From Verrucomicrobiota bacterium (GTDB lineage Bacteria; Verrucomicrobiota; Verrucomicrobiia; Verrucomicrobiales; DEV007): a stretch of 52,381 bases of DNA. A program made the position numbers and the translations under genes. Below the pieces are notes generated by a model, which saw nothing but the letters and a program-made list of their open reading frames with translations, did no database searches and had not been told where the DNA came from. The stretch is taken from the NCBI GenBank assembly GCA_030625775.1, contig DAOUQC010000028.1, forward strand, positions 1 to 52,381, in the 5' to 3' direction. Below, in pieces: positions 42,450 to 52,290 of this stretch. Within the stretch, counting starts at the first letter, position 1, and every line of letters begins with the position of its first letter.

Positions 42450-45056
42450 TTACTCGCTCGCATCAGCAGTCTTTTTTTTAGCTGACTTCTTCTTACTCGC
42501 AACTTTTTTTGCAGGGACTTTTTTCTTCCGGGGGGGGAATTGCCAGCTAAGGATACGTCGACCTTTGGCATTGCAGCCAAGTTTGGCAGAAAAGGGGCGG
42601 CCTTTTTTGGAGATGAAAGCTTCAATCAAATCGGTTTCACCTTCGGTAAAAAACTTGAGTGCCTGTTCACGCGGGATCTCATATTTGCACATCTCTTTGG
42701 AGAGGCGGCCTTTGCAGCCGTCACCCAGGACGCGCTCACTACAAACATAGGAAGTCGGAGTTTCGTAAATATCACCTTTTTCACAAACCGGACATTTGCA
42801 CATGGATTCACCGTTATGCATCGCCTCCTTGATTGAAGCCTCCTCGGCTTCTTCAGCTTCAGACTTTTCAAAAACGAATCCAGCCTTCAGGCCGTTTTTC
42901 TTGTCTTCGCTAAGTATGATGGCGGCATCAAAGGGTTTCTTGAATCGGCTGAGGAACCCTGTTAGTGGGCCGACATGCTTGGTGGTGAGCAGTTGTTTGG
43001 CCTCATCTTCACTCAATGCACGACTGGCAACTACTTTTGAAAGATTGAAATTGCATTCGGGTTCAATGCATTTGTAGCGTCCTGCATCCTGGCCGAGTTC
43101 GGCAGAGCCGCAGACGGGACAGGGGACGGGGAAGGGAGGGTATTCCCGGTTGAGCTCTTCCTCGGCATAGGCTTTTGCAGTACTGACTACATTGCTGGTC
43201 AGGCTACGAATTTCTTCCATGAACACCGGGCGGGAGAGTTGCCCCTGCTCCATTAACTTGAGCTTGTGCTCCCATTCACCCGTCATTTCAGGAGAGGCGA
43301 GGATGTTGATTTTCATTTCGTGCAACTGATCGATGACACGTGTGCCACGGTTGCTGACAAAGATCTCCCTTCCTTCGCGGGAGATATATTTGTCGTAGAT
43401 AAGCCCCTCAATGATGGATGCGCGAGTGGCGGGAGTTCCTAGTCCTCGTTCACTCATGGCGTCCCGCAGCTCTTCATCTTCAACACGCTTGCCTGCCGTT
43501 TCCATAGCAGAGAGCAGGGTGGCTTCGTTATAGCGCGCAGGTGGTTTGGTCTCTTTTTCCTTGAGGGAAATTTCTTCGGCTTTGGCATTTTCGCCATCAT
43601 TGACGGGCACCAGGTTTTTGGCATCTTCTTTTTCACTTTCACCGCTGCCGCCACTGGCATTTTTTCCATACACTCCGAGCCAGCCTGGCACAGTCAGAAC
43701 CTTGCCGTCCGATTTGAAGGCGTCTTCACCGATACGGGAAATTCTCGTAGTGATTTGGAATTCTGCAGTGGGATAAAAAACTGCGATAAAACGGCGGGCC
43801 ACCATGTCGAATAGTTTCTGTTCGTATTCATCGAGCCCTTTGGGGACTTGTCCGGTTGGGATGATGGCAAAGTGATCACTGACTTTTGCCCCGTTAAAAA
43901 TCCTACGGTTGGGTTTGACCCATTGTTGATCCACCACGTGCGCGGCGAAGTCAGGCAAATTAGTAAAAGCTGAATTACCCGCTTCGGCGATTTTTTTCAG
44001 GGTCGAGATTGTAGTGGGAATATAATCATCGGGCAGGAAACGCGCATCGGTTCTCGGATAAGTGAGAGCCTTGCGGCGTTCGTAGAGTGATTGGGCAATC
44101 TGCAGAGTGCGGCGTGCGCTGAAACCAAAACGACCATTGGCTTCCCGTTGTAAACTGGTCAGATCGTAGAGCAGTGGAGGTGCCTGTTTGCTTGGCTTTT
44201 TCTTTTCGGTAACAATGGCGGTCTGGCTAGTGCAGCGGGTTACGATGGTATCCGCTTGCTCTCGATCCCAGATACGTTCAGCACGGCGGTGGGCGTCGTT
44301 TTCGTCCTTTTTGAAAGATTCATCAAACCAGCGACCGGGATAATTGCCTGAGGACACTGCAAAGTCACCGTGGATTTCAAAATAGGGACGCGAAGTGAAG
44401 TCTGCGATCTGCTGTTCCCGTTCGGCCAGAAGAGCAAGCGTCGGGGTCTGAACTCGACCAACAGGGGTTTTATTAAAGCCGCCGTATTTGGAATTGAATG
44501 CCGTCATTGCCCGGGTGGAGTTGATGCCCACCAGCCAGTCGCTCTCTGACCGGCACACGGCGGCGTCGGCGAGTGGCTGCATTTCTTCGGCCGTGCGCAA
44601 ATTGTCGAAAGCATCGAGGATGGCCTGATTGGTCATCGATTGAAACCACAGCCGTTTGGTGGGTTTGTTGATGCCTGAAAGTTTGATGATATAGAAAAAA
44701 ATCAGCTCTCCTTCTCTTCCGGCATCACAAGCATTGATGATTTCACTCACGTCTTTGCGCTTCATCAGGCGCTTGAGCAAATTGTAGCGAGCCTTGTTGC
44801 CATCAATCGGCTGGAGATCAAACTCATCAGGCATGACCGGCAGGCAATCAAATTTCCATGGCAGTGCCTTGCCATTGGGGCCGAGTGGCAGCTTTTGCTC
44901 TACCAGATGGCCAACGGCGGAAGAAATGATGTAGTGATCGTTCTCGAAGAAGTCTTTCTCCTTTTTGAATTTTCCCACGTTTGGAGAGCCGCCAAGAACT
45001 CGGGCCAGATCGGTGGCTACACTGGGTTTTTCGGCGATGATGAGCGATTTGGACAT
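42450..45056 (-). CDS. topB: DNA topoisomerase III (type IA)
   Basis: This 868-residue type IA topoisomerase relaxes or decatenates DNA by cutting one strand. The TOPRIM domain begins [20 protein letters not shown], with acidic residues in [10 protein letters not shown]. The catalytic Tyr is in [13 protein letters not shown]. Two zinc-ribbon-like segments ([16 protein letters not shown] and [19 protein letters not shown]) follow, then a topoisomerase C-terminal repeat and a Lys/Ala-rich tail ([19 protein letters not shown]) of the kind seen in other PVC bacteria. It is longer than E. coli TopB (653 residues) because of the C-terminal additions. It begins 5 bases after dprA ends, so they are almost certainly co-transcribed. 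Confidence 0.92.
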   Translation of the reverse strand: MSKSLIIAEKPSVATDLARVLGGSPNVGKFKKEKDFFENDHYIISSAVGHLVEQKLPLGPNGKALPWKFDCLPVMPDEFDLQPIDGNKARYNLLKRLMKRKDVSEIINACDAGREGELIFFYIIKLSGINKPTKRLWFQSMTNQAILDAFDNLRTAEEMQPLADAAVCRSESDWLVGINSTRAMTAFNSKYGGFNKTPVGRVQTPTLALLAEREQQIADFTSRPYFEIHGDFAVSSGNYPGRWFDESFKKDENDAHRRAERIWDREQADTIVTRCTSQTAIVTEKKKPSKQAPPLLYDLTSLQREANGRFGFSARRTLQIAQSLYERRKALTYPRTDARFLPDDYIPTTISTLKKIAEAGNSAFTNLPDFAAHVVDQQWVKPNRRIFNGAKVSDHFAIIPTGQVPKGLDEYEQKLFDMVARRFIAVFYPTAEFQITTRISRIGEDAFKSDGKVLTVPGWLGVYGKNASGGSGESEKEDAKNLVPVNDGENAKAEEISLKEKETKPPARYNEATLLSAMETAGKRVEDEELRDAMSERGLGTPATRASIIEGLIYDKYISREGREIFVSNRGTRVIDQLHEMKINILASPEMTGEWEHKLKLMEQGQLSRPVFMEEIRSLTSNVVSTAKAYAEEELNREYPPFPVPCPVCGSAELGQDAGRYKCIEPECNFNLSKVVASRALSEDEAKQLLTTKHVGPLTGFLSRFKKPFDAAIILSEDKKNGLKAGFVFEKSEAEEAEEASIKEAMHNGESMCKCPVCEKGDIYETPTSYVCSERVLGDGCKGRLSKEMCKYEIPREQALKFFTEGETDLIEAFISKKGRPFSAKLGCNAKGRRILSWQFPPRKKKVPAKKVASKKKSAKKKTADASE

Positions 45057-45061
45057 GAGAT

Positions 45062-46174
45062 TTAGAGCAGCTTGACGAATTGTTTGCCTGGCAGTTGTTT
45101 GACGAGCCTTTTCATTTCAAGGCGCAGCAGGGTAGAGGAGACAGTAGGACTTGGCAATTTTGTTCTTTGGATGATGATGTCAATCTGGGTTTCAGATGAT
45201 TCGAGAGCCTCGTAAACTGTTTTTTCCGTGTCGTCAAGTTTCGCGGTGGTGGAATGAGCTTCGTTTTCATCTGAAAACAGGAGGGCAGTGCTCTCATTAG
45301 GGAACAACATTTCCCGTTCTTCGAGGATGTCGTTGGCATCGGTCACCAGAGTGGCGCCTTGCTGGATCAGGCGATTGCAGCCCACGGAAGTCGGGCGATC
45401 AATGGGGCCGGGCACGGCGTAAACATTGCGTCCTTGATCCAGAGCCTGATTGGCCGTGATGAGTGAACCACTGCGGGCGGGAGCTTCGGCCACTAGGATG
45501 CCGAAGCTCATTCCGCTGACGATGCGGTTGCGCAAGGGGAAAGACTGTTTGTCCGGCACGTAGAGCACGGGGAATTCGGAAATCACCGCACCGGATTGGG
45601 TGATTTTTTCTGCCAGGGCGGTATTTTCCGGTGGGTAGATATTGCCTATGCCACTGCCAAGAACAGCCAGGGTTCGTCCTTTGGCTGCGAGAGCGGCTTC
45701 GTGGGCTGCAGTATCGATGCCTCGAGCCAGTCCCGAGATGATCGTTAAACCAGCGTAGGCGAGTTGGAAACTCAGTTTTTTGGCAGCTTCGGTGCCGTAG
45801 TGGGTGCAACGGCGGGCACCGACCACAGCAATGGCATGACGATCCCGTTCGAGCAGTTTGCCTTTTACGAAGAGCAGGAAGGGCGGGTCGTGGATTTCCC
45901 TCAAGCTGGGTGGGTAGTCCTCAGAATCCAGGGTTATCAGGTCAATGTCATGCTCATGGATACGGCGGTATTCTTCGGGAAGATCAACGTGATCTTCCCA
46001 ATGAACAATGAGATTGGCCATTTCGCTGCCAAATCCATTGACTGATTGGATTGCCTTCGCAGAGGCGGAAAGGATGTCCGGCGGAGTATTGAATCGCTCC
46101 AGTAGTCGGCGGACGCGCACGGGTCCGATTCCTGGCAGTAAAGTCAGGGCAAGATAGGCATCGGTGGCGTTCAT
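45062..46174 (-). CDS. dprA: DNA processing protein DprA
   Basis: The 370-residue protein protects incoming single-stranded DNA and loads RecA during natural transformation. An N-terminal helix-hairpin-helix/SAM-like part ([17 protein letters not shown]) precedes the Rossmann-like core, with [39 protein letters not shown] and [19 protein letters not shown]-terminal winged-helix DML1-like domain ends the protein. With type IV pilus ATPases elsewhere in the window, natural competence is conceivable but not shown. The gene lies between aroB (53 bases upstream) and topB. Confidence 0.93.
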   Translation of the reverse strand: MNATDAYLALTLLPGIGPVRVRRLLERFNTPPDILSASAKAIQSVNGFGSEMANLIVHWEDHVDLPEEYRRIHEHDIDLITLDSEDYPPSLREIHDPPFLLFVKGKLLERDRHAIAVVGARRCTHYGTEAAKKLSFQLAYAGLTIISGLARGIDTAAHEAALAAKGRTLAVLGSGIGNIYPPENTALAEKITQSGAVISEFPVLYVPDKQSFPLRNRIVSGMSFGILVAEAPARSGSLITANQALDQGRNVYAVPGPIDRPTSVGCNRLIQQGATLVTDANDILEEREMLFPNESTALLFSDENEAHSTTAKLDDTEKTVYEALESSETQIDIIIQRTKLPSPTVSSTLLRLEMKRLVKQLPGKQFVKLL

Positions 46175-46227
46175 GAGGGGATTTAAAATTTGGTATTAAA
46201 CAGGCCTCCCCAATTCCTCTCATCGGC

Positions 46228-47337
46228 TTAAGGGGGGCTGTAGAGGTCGTCTACTGCGGTCTCGATATCATCAAGGGTAACTTCATTGCTGACAAAAGCG
46301 TTACCCAGTGACTTGAGTAACACAAAACGGATTTGCCCGTCTACAAATTTTTTATCCAAACGCAGAGTTTGCAGGATGGTTTCACTGTTGATGGCCTTGT
46401 TGAGTTGGGTGGGGAGGGAACAAGCTTGCAAGGTGTTGATCAAACGTTTTGCCTCCTGCTCCGTGAGGGTGCTGTATTTTTGAGAGAGGCGAATGGCTGC
46501 CACCAAGCCGAGGCTGATAGCTTCTCCGTGCAGCATTTTCCCATAACCGGCAGCCGCTTCGATTCCATGGCCAATCGTGTGGCCGAAATTCAACAGCGCA
46601 CGGGTGCCGGAAATCTCGTGTTCGTCTTCTTCTACGACGGCTGCTTTAATGGCGACGTTGCGGGTGATGAGTTCAGTCAATTTTTTCCGTTCGGTGCCGA
46701 TTTCTTCTACCAGATCGAGGAGGCTGGCATCGCGAATGGCGGCGTGTTTGATAATTTCACCGAAACCTTCATTGTACTCCCGGTCGGGTAAGGTGTGCAG
46801 CGTGGACACATCGGCGAATACCAGATCCGGTTGATGAAATGCACCGATCAAGTTTTTGCCTTCGGGTGTGTTGACGCCGGTTTTTCCGCCCACCGAACTG
46901 TCGACTTGCGCTACGACGGTGGTAGGGATTTGCACCACCGGAATGCCACGCTGGAAAATAGCAGCTGCGAATCCTGCTGCATCGCCGACCACACCGCCAC
47001 CGAGGGCGATGAGGAAGGAATGCCGGTCAAGTTCAGCCTGCAGCATCAGGCGGCAGATATCGGTGATCTGTACCATATTTTTCGAAGCTTCACCAGCTGG
47101 AATGACGATACGGGTCAGTGTCATTCCCTGCTGCTGTAGAGATTCAATCACTTGATCTCCGTAAAGCGGATCGACATTGCTGTCAGTGACCAACACCCCG
47201 CGTTTGCCAACTCTTGCTTGTTCAGACAGCCACTGAGGCAATTGAGCAAGGATCCCCTCGCCGATGATGACCTCACTGGAACGAGGAGAGAGATCGAGTG
47301 TTATGCGGGTAAGCTCTCCGGAGTGAAGTGTTGGCAT
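46228..47337 (-). CDS. aroB: 3-dehydroquinate synthase
   Basis: The 369-residue NAD- and metal-dependent enzyme catalyses the second step of the shikimate pathway, converting DAHP to 3-dehydroquinate. It carries PAGEASKNM, the NAD-binding ALGGGVVGDAAGFAAAIFQR, TTVVAQVDSSVGGKTGVN, the metal ligand region EGFGEIIKHA and the metal-binding histidines in LNFGHTIGHGIE and LHGEAISLG. The length is normal for AroB. It starts with ATG 12 bases after miaA ends, on the same strand. Confidence 0.95.
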   Translation of the reverse strand: MPTLHSGELTRITLDLSPRSSEVIIGEGILAQLPQWLSEQARVGKRGVLVTDSNVDPLYGDQVIESLQQQGMTLTRIVIPAGEASKNMVQITDICRLMLQAELDRHSFLIALGGGVVGDAAGFAAAIFQRGIPVVQIPTTVVAQVDSSVGGKTGVNTPEGKNLIGAFHQPDLVFADVSTLHTLPDREYNEGFGEIIKHAAIRDASLLDLVEEIGTERKKLTELITRNVAIKAAVVEEDEHEISGTRALLNFGHTIGHGIEAAAGYGKMLHGEAISLGLVAAIRLSQKYSTLTEQEAKRLINTLQACSLPTQLNKAINSETILQTLRLDKKFVDGQIRFVLLKSLGNAFVSNEVTLDDIETAVDDLYSPP

Positions 47338-47349
47338 GATGGTTGATGT

Positions 47350-48279
47350 TTATGAAATTGAGAGGAGATCGGGAAAAGCTGCCAGGACTTTCCCGACAAG
47401 CGAGTCTGCCTGTTCGTCAGTCTCGACGCAAATTTTTTGAAATCCTTTTTCCCTTCGAAACCAGGTGGCCTGGCGTTTGGAAAAGCGTCGTGTGTTTTGC
47501 TGGATGGCGGCGATCGTTTCTTCTATTGATCCATGTCCCTCGATCAGTTGACGGATCTCGCGCAGGCCGATAGCTTTTTCTGCAGTGCACGAGCAGGGAG
47601 CGAGTTGCTTCACTTCTTCGACGACGCCCCGGCCAAACATCTCCAGAGTGCGCTGATTGATGCGGGTGTAGAGCTCCTCTCGTTCGCGTAGCAGAACGAT
47701 ACCCCGAAATGTGGGTTCGGGACTCATTTGCCAATCCTTTTTCAAAGTGGATGAGGGGCACCCAGACAAGAGGGTGATTTCCACAGCACGAGTGATATAG
47801 CGTCGGTTTTTCAGATTGATGGTGTCGGCTGCCTCGGGGTCGATGATTTTCAACCATTTGATCAAATCCTCAAGGGGGAGGGTATCACATTTCGCCCTCA
47901 ACTCGGCATCAGCCGGAGGAGTTGGGGACAGTCCATGGGTCAGAGCCTTGATATACAATCCGCTTCCTCCGGTGATGATAGGAAGTCTGTCACGGGCGAT
48001 GATGTTAGTAATCACCGGGTGGATACGTTCGATGTATTGCGCGACATCGAAGTCCTCATCCGGCGGGATGATGGCAAAAAGATGGTGGGGGACTTGCGAC
48101 TTTTCCCTGGCGGAGGGCATTGCCACCAGTGTATTCATGCCTTGATAGACCTGGAAGGCATCGGCATTGACGATTTCCCCCCGGCAGCGTTCAGCAAGCT
48201 TGAGTGCAAGTGATGTTTTTCCACAGCCGGTAGGCCCGGCCAGGAAAAACAAACGATCTAGTGGAAGGGCTCGTTTCAC
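47350..48279 (-). CDS. miaA: tRNA dimethylallyltransferase
   Basis: The enzyme, of about 309 residues, adds a dimethylallyl group to A37 of tRNAs that read UNN codons. Walker A is AGPTGCGKTSLA, followed by GEIVNADAFQVYQGM (catalytic Asp), GSGLYIKALTHGL, and FRRQ-like residues in the C-terminal part (TRRFSKRQATWFRRE). The frame is open further upstream to 48381, but that would overlap the RNA-binding protein gene. The GTG at 48279 gives the usual start just before LDRLFFLAGPTG and is 19 bases after that gene's stop. Confidence 0.92.
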   Translation of the reverse strand: MKRALPLDRLFFLAGPTGCGKTSLALKLAERCRGEIVNADAFQVYQGMNTLVAMPSAREKSQVPHHLFAIIPPDEDFDVAQYIERIHPVITNIIARDRLPIITGGSGLYIKALTHGLSPTPPADAELRAKCDTLPLEDLIKWLKIIDPEAADTINLKNRRYITRAVEITLLSGCPSSTLKKDWQMSPEPTFRGIVLLREREELYTRINQRTLEMFGRGVVEEVKQLAPCSCTAEKAIGLREIRQLIEGHGSIEETIAAIQQNTRRFSKRQATWFRREKGFQKICVETDEQADSLVGKVLAAFPDLLSIS

Positions 48280-48298
48280 GTGCCATTCCGGATAGGTT

Positions 48299-49429
48299 TT
48301 AGCTTTCGACAGCTGGAGTGGCTGTATCCTGGCTGGTTTCAGGGTCTTCGCTTGCTGCCTCGCTTGTTGCCGCAGTTTCACTTGCAGTTTCCACTACTTC
48401 GTCATCGGCTTTTTTCTCAGCCCCACTGATGTTCAGTTTGCGGCCCATGAAATCCTTGTTGTTCAAAATTTCGACAGCACGCTGGGCTTCATCGATGTGG
48501 CTCATTTCAACAAAACCATAACCTTTGGATTGATGGGTGTCGGGGTTGGCTACCACTTCAGTGCTGACTACAACACCGATGCCCTTGAACAATTCTTCGA
48601 GTTCATCTTCACCGACTTCATAGTCGAGGTTGTCGAGCTTGAGCCGACTTGATGTGATAATCACAGGAATTTCCTCTTTTTTAGCGCGACGAGGTTCTTC
48701 CCTGGTTTCAGAGCGACGGTTACCGCCGCGGTCATTGCGGTCATTGCGTCGATTGCGATCACTACCCGAGCCTTCACGCCTTTCATTGCGGCGGTCGTTG
48801 TTGGATCGATCACCACCTTCGCCACCAGCTCCCAGGCTTTTTGCTCCATTGACCAGCATACGGCGCCCCATGAAGTCTTCATTGTGGTAGGTGCTGACTG
48901 CCTTACGGGCTTCGTCGATGCTGCCCATTTCGACAAAAGCAAAACCCTTTGACTGTTGGGTGCGGCGGTTGATTACGATTTCCGCCGATTTGACGGTGCC
49001 CACCTGGGAAAAATGTTTTTCAAGGTCGGCTCCAGTGGTTTTATAGTCGAGGTTGCCTACATAGAGGCGTTCTGAAAGCACTTCAACTTTTTCAGCAGAG
49101 CGGTTGTTGTCACTTCGCTGTTGTCGTTGCTTGCCGCTGCCGCTGTTGCGGTTTGAGGATTGTGCTTTGGTTTTGGTATCACCACCCAGCCCCAGAAAAG
49201 ACAGTATTTTCTGGAAAAAAGATGGTTTTTTAGCAGCCTGACGACCGCGGTTGGACGGACGATATTCGCGTTTGCCTCCCTGGCGGTTGCCTCCCCCATT
49301 GCGTGGGCGGCGATTTGAGTTGCCTCCGCTGCTGCTATTGCGATTGTTTTGACGGTGGCGCCCACCACGATCTCCCTGACGATTTTGACCTGAGCGATTT
49401 CTGCGTTCGCCTGATGATGAATTTTCCAT
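48299..49429 (-). CDS. RNA-binding protein with two RRM domains and disordered RG-rich regions
   Basis: In this 376-residue protein the N-terminal 100 residues or so are rich in Arg, Gly, Asn and Gln. A first RRM follows (LYVGNLDYKTTGADLEKHFS, with KGFAFVEM as RNP1), then an Arg/Asp/Asn-rich linker. A second RRM (KLDNLDYEVGEDELEELF, RNP1 KGYGFVEM) and an acidic Glu/Ala/Thr tail end the protein. RRM proteins bind single-stranded RNA, and bacterial ones usually have a single RRM in about 90 residues. This tandem form with long charged low-complexity parts recalls eukaryotic hnRNP-like proteins. It heads a run with miaA, aroB, dprA and topB, and a spacer of 467 bases before it may hold its promoter. 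Confidence 0.88.
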   Translation of the reverse strand: MENSSSGERRNRSGQNRQGDRGGRHRQNNRNSSSGGNSNRRPRNGGGNRQGGKREYRPSNRGRQAAKKPSFFQKILSFLGLGGDTKTKAQSSNRNSGSGKQRQQRSDNNRSAEKVEVLSERLYVGNLDYKTTGADLEKHFSQVGTVKSAEIVINRRTQQSKGFAFVEMGSIDEARKAVSTYHNEDFMGRRMLVNGAKSLGAGGEGGDRSNNDRRNERREGSGSDRNRRNDRNDRGGNRRSETREEPRRAKKEEIPVIITSSRLKLDNLDYEVGEDELEELFKGIGVVVSTEVVANPDTHQSKGYGFVEMSHIDEAQRAVEILNNKDFMGRKLNISGAEKKADDEVVETASETAATSEAASEDPETSQDTATPAVES

Positions 49430-49896
49430 TTTGATTTGAATTATTGGGGGATCCTTCCGGGATCCAGTTATTTGTAATAAATTCGGAGTTATTCGCAGTT
49501 GCCGGTGAAGGAGAAATCACCAATTCATTGGTGTTATCTCCGTTCATCCAAGACAAGTCCGATTGGCAGTTGCTGAAAAAAGTGACCAGCCAATTTGTGA
49601 AAAAGCTGGCCAGAACTGCCCATAAACTCCGATGAGTCGATGTGCTGCAGCTCGCTGGATGAGTAGATCCAATGGTCAATACCAGTGGATCATCCATGTT
49701 TTGAGTGACATGAGCGCGGAATTTCATCTTTGGATGAGATCCTGTCATGAATTGATGAACACTTAAGAACATTTGAGAGCCTACAGCAGTTAATAATAAA
49801 GTGCCGAGTGTTCGCAGAGAGCTTACTGCGCGAACAAACCCCAGCACATAATCACTATAATTCAAAAAAGGTGCTTGAGCAAGTGCTGATTCGCGC
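49430..49896. other. Spacer upstream of the RRM gene, no gene seen
   Basis: These 467 bases separate the RRM gene from the CNNM/CBS genes. Short open frames exist on both strands but have no recognisable motifs or start signals. On the minus strand a small inverted element, GGATCCCGGAAGGATCC, lies about 20-35 bases before the RRM gene start and includes AAGGA. It could sequester or present the ribosome binding site, which would allow control of the RNA-binding protein's translation. No RNA gene was recognised. Confidence 0.35.
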
Positions 49897-50862
49897 TCAG
49901 GCCGAGTGTGGCGAAAATTTGATCAGATGGGAGATCATGTCGTCAACGCTGACGATGCCAAGGGGACGTTTTTTTTCATTGTGAACCGCTGCCACACTGA
50001 GTCCTGCCCGTCTCAGGCGGCGTAAAACATCAATAGCGCGGGCATCCGGGGAAGTTTCGACCAGTTTCCGCAGATAGTTTTTCACCGAACCCTGGCTGAC
50101 AGCGGCATTTAGTAGTTCTAACACATCAACGAGGCCGACAAGCTCTCCCTTGGAAGAGATCACCGGAAATTGTGAGATATCCGTTTCCCGGGCCAAATTG
50201 AGAACAGAAGTGATTGGCATTTCCAGAGGGACGGCGGTGACTCGGGAAAGAGGCAGCATCACCTCATTCACTGACAGGCTTTGAAAATCGAGCACCCGGT
50301 GAATCATATTTTTTTCCCCAGAGCTGAATACCCCTTCCCGGTCGAGAATGTCGGTCAAGACACGGAGTTCATCCCTGGCGGCATTGGCAGGCAGTTGCTT
50401 GTTATTGTTGGATTTTCCGGATACCAGCTTGATAAAAGGCCTGGAGGCATAGATGAAGGGGCGGGTGATGCCGTCGATCAACAAAAGGATGGGAAGGAAG
50501 CGCAACAGAGCTTTATGGGAAAGGTTTTTGAATATCGATTTTGGGAGCAATTCGATCCAGATCAGATAGACCGGCAGTGACAGCAGGAAAGCTATCAGGT
50601 AGCCCCATCGTCCAAAGCTATCGACGGTGAGCCGGGTTACCAGGGCAAAAGCGACTAGGTTTATGGCGGCATTGATCAGTAAAATGGAGATGAGTAATTG
50701 TTGCTGGCGGGGCAGAAGCCTTTCGAGACGCAGGGCCTTGTTTTGGCCCCGCCCGGCCTGCTGGTGCAGCCGGGCGGGGCTGATTGACAGCAGTGCGGAT
50801 TCCAATCCCGAAAGAATGAAAGAGGTAATCAAGCAGAGGCTGATGGTCAGGATTAAAGTCAT
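49897..50862 (-). CDS. CNNM (DUF21)/CBS membrane protein
   Basis: The 321-residue product has an N-terminal DUF21/CNNM membrane domain of about four helices (TLILTISLCLITSFILSGLE, ISILLINAAINLVAFALV, YLIAFLLSLPVYLIWIE). A pair of CBS-like modules follows (about residues 195-320), containing LDFQSLSVNEVMLPLSRVTA and ISQFPVISSKGELVGLVDVL. Such proteins are linked to Mg/Co efflux and general metal-ion homeostasis. It lacks the CorC/HlyC C-terminal domain, which its upstream partner has. The two genes overlap by 4 bases (ATGA), so they are translationally coupled and may form a heteromer. Confidence 0.87.
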   Translation of the reverse strand: MTLILTISLCLITSFILSGLESALLSISPARLHQQAGRGQNKALRLERLLPRQQQLLISILLINAAINLVAFALVTRLTVDSFGRWGYLIAFLLSLPVYLIWIELLPKSIFKNLSHKALLRFLPILLLIDGITRPFIYASRPFIKLVSGKSNNNKQLPANAARDELRVLTDILDREGVFSSGEKNMIHRVLDFQSLSVNEVMLPLSRVTAVPLEMPITSVLNLARETDISQFPVISSKGELVGLVDVLELLNAAVSQGSVKNYLRKLVETSPDARAIDVLRRLRRAGLSVAAVHNEKKRPLGIVSVDDMISHLIKFSPHSA

Positions 50863-52106
50863 CGTGTATTTTTAGAGCTGCTTTTTTCATCCTTTTTCCA
50901 GACCATGGCTTCGGTGATGCGGTTGCCTTGGCATTTTCTGACAAGGATGCTTACCGCTTGCAGATTGATTTGTTGGCCGGGTTCAGGAACTTTGCCGTTT
51001 TTGTTGAAAATCAGCCCGCCGATGGTGTCGAGTCCGTCCGATTCCAAATTGAGATTGAGCTTTTCCCCGATGTTATCGAGTCTGGCACTGCCGGAAACCA
51101 GTAGTTGTTCGTTGCCCAGGTCCTGGATGGAGGAAGCTTGTTCGGGTGAAGGAGCAGTGTCCCCGATGATTTCTTCGATCACGTCCGTGTGGGTAAGTAC
51201 ACCTTCGACTCCACCATATTCATCAACAACGATGACGAGATCATAACTGCGGTGGAGATAACAGCGCATCACTTCCAGCGCCATCATGGTCTCGGGAACA
51301 AAAACCGGTGGGCGGATGAAATCCTCGAACGAGGAATCGGGGTGCTGAAGCCAGGATTTGATATCCAGGATGCCGGTAATGACATCCTGGGTCTGCTGGT
51401 AAACCGGGGCCTGCCAGTGACCGCTTTGGCGCACACTGTCGAGCATGGTTTTTTTTGTTAGTTTAGAAGAGATCATGAAAGCATCGCGGCGCGGTGTCAT
51501 ACAGTCTTTGGCTGTTTTTTTGCCGATCTTGATGATCTCATGAATCAGTCCACACTCTGTTTCCCGCAGAACTCCTTCGTCTCGTTTGATGTCGATCAGG
51601 CTTTCGAATTCTTTTTCGCTCCAGTGATTGTCTGGATCCGTGGTGGAAAAGTTCAGTTTTTGACTCATCCATTCGGTGAACAAAATCATTTGCCCAGTGA
51701 CGGGATTGATCAATTTTCCGATATAAACAAATGGCGCCACGGTGATTCGAAAAACTCGTGCAGGTTGGCTGAGGGCGATCATTTTAGGGAGCAAATCGAC
51801 CGCAAAAATCATAGTACTGAACAAGATGACCGCAGTAAGAATGGGGCGATTGGGAATGCCGAAGCCGGACTCTCTGAGGAAATACAGTGCAAGAACCGCC
51901 AGACTCAGATTGGCGGTTGAACTTAGGACGAGGGTTTGGTTCAGACTGCGGCGGGGGTGGCGGGCAATTCCGAGGACTTTTTTCTGCAATGCAGTGTCTT
52001 TTTTTGTTAGGGACACCACATGATGCTCGCGCAAACAGAGCAGAGCAGTTTCTAGGGCCGATGACAGGGCGGCTACGGCAATGGTAAGGATCAGCAGGGC
52101 AGCCAT
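50859..52106 (-). CDS. CNNM (DUF21)/CBS/CorC_HlyC membrane protein
   Basis: The 415-residue product begins with DUF21-type helices (ALLILTIAVAALSSALETALL, TANLSLAVLALYFL, ILTAVILFSTMIFAVDLLP). Two CBS modules come next, with GKKTAKDCMTPRRDAFMIS and YDLVIVVDEYGGVEGVLTHT. A C-terminal CorC/HlyC-associated domain (LDNIGEKLNLNLESDGLDTIG) follows. This is the full hemolysin C/CorC/CNNM layout, associated with Mg/Co transport. It starts with ATG at 52106 and overlaps the second CNNM gene by 4 bases. Confidence 0.88.
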   Translation of the reverse strand: MAALLILTIAVAALSSALETALLCLREHHVVSLTKKDTALQKKVLGIARHPRRSLNQTLVLSSTANLSLAVLALYFLRESGFGIPNRPILTAVILFSTMIFAVDLLPKMIALSQPARVFRITVAPFVYIGKLINPVTGQMILFTEWMSQKLNFSTTDPDNHWSEKEFESLIDIKRDEGVLRETECGLIHEIIKIGKKTAKDCMTPRRDAFMISSKLTKKTMLDSVRQSGHWQAPVYQQTQDVITGILDIKSWLQHPDSSFEDFIRPPVFVPETMMALEVMRCYLHRSYDLVIVVDEYGGVEGVLTHTDVIEEIIGDTAPSPEQASSIQDLGNEQLLVSGSARLDNIGEKLNLNLESDGLDTIGGLIFNKNGKVPEPGQQINLQAVSILVRKCQGNRITEAMVWKKDEKSSSKNTR

Positions 52107-52172
52107 GATGGAAAAACCAGCCGATGAAGCTGGAGGAGAAACAAAAGCGAAAGACTGTTCACTGAAGTAGGG

Positions 52173-52192
52173 GTCAGATGTTGAGATCTGAC
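52173..52192. repeat. REP-like short palindrome
   Basis: GTCAGAT (52173-52179) and ATCTGAC (52186-52192) are inverted around GTTGAG, within GGGGTCAGATGTTGAGATCT plus GACAGGGG. It is between tRNA-Leu and the CNNM gene. The phrase recalls REP sequences ('GGGGTCAGxxxTTGA') that accompany RAYT-type transposases in many genomes. No T-tract follows on either strand, so a plain terminator is less likely. Copy number in the genome would settle it. Confidence 0.45.
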
Positions 52193-52207
52193 AGGGGATA
52201 AACCAAG

Positions 52208-52290
52208 TACCGGCGGAGGGAATCGAACCCTCACTCCCAAAGGGAACAGGATTTTGAATCCTGCGCGTCTACCAATTCCGCCACACCGGC
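52208..52290 (-). tRNA. tRNA-Leu (anticodon CAA)
   Basis: On the minus strand an 83-base cloverleaf can be drawn. The acceptor stem is GCCGGTG with CGCCGGT (two G-U pairs). The D-arm has GGAATTGGTAGACGCGC, and the anticodon stem CAGGA/TCCTG encloses the loop TTCAAAA (anticodon CAA). A long variable arm, TTCCCTTTGGGAGT, marks a class II tRNA such as Leu. The T-arm is GAGGGTTCGATTCCCTC and the discriminator base is A. CCA is not encoded. It decodes the UUG codon. Confidence 0.96.

Noticed and set aside
49335-49865. Minus-strand frame of 176 codons upstream of and overlapping the RRM gene
   Set aside because: It runs out of frame into the RRM coding region, has no recognisable motif and no good ribosome binding site.
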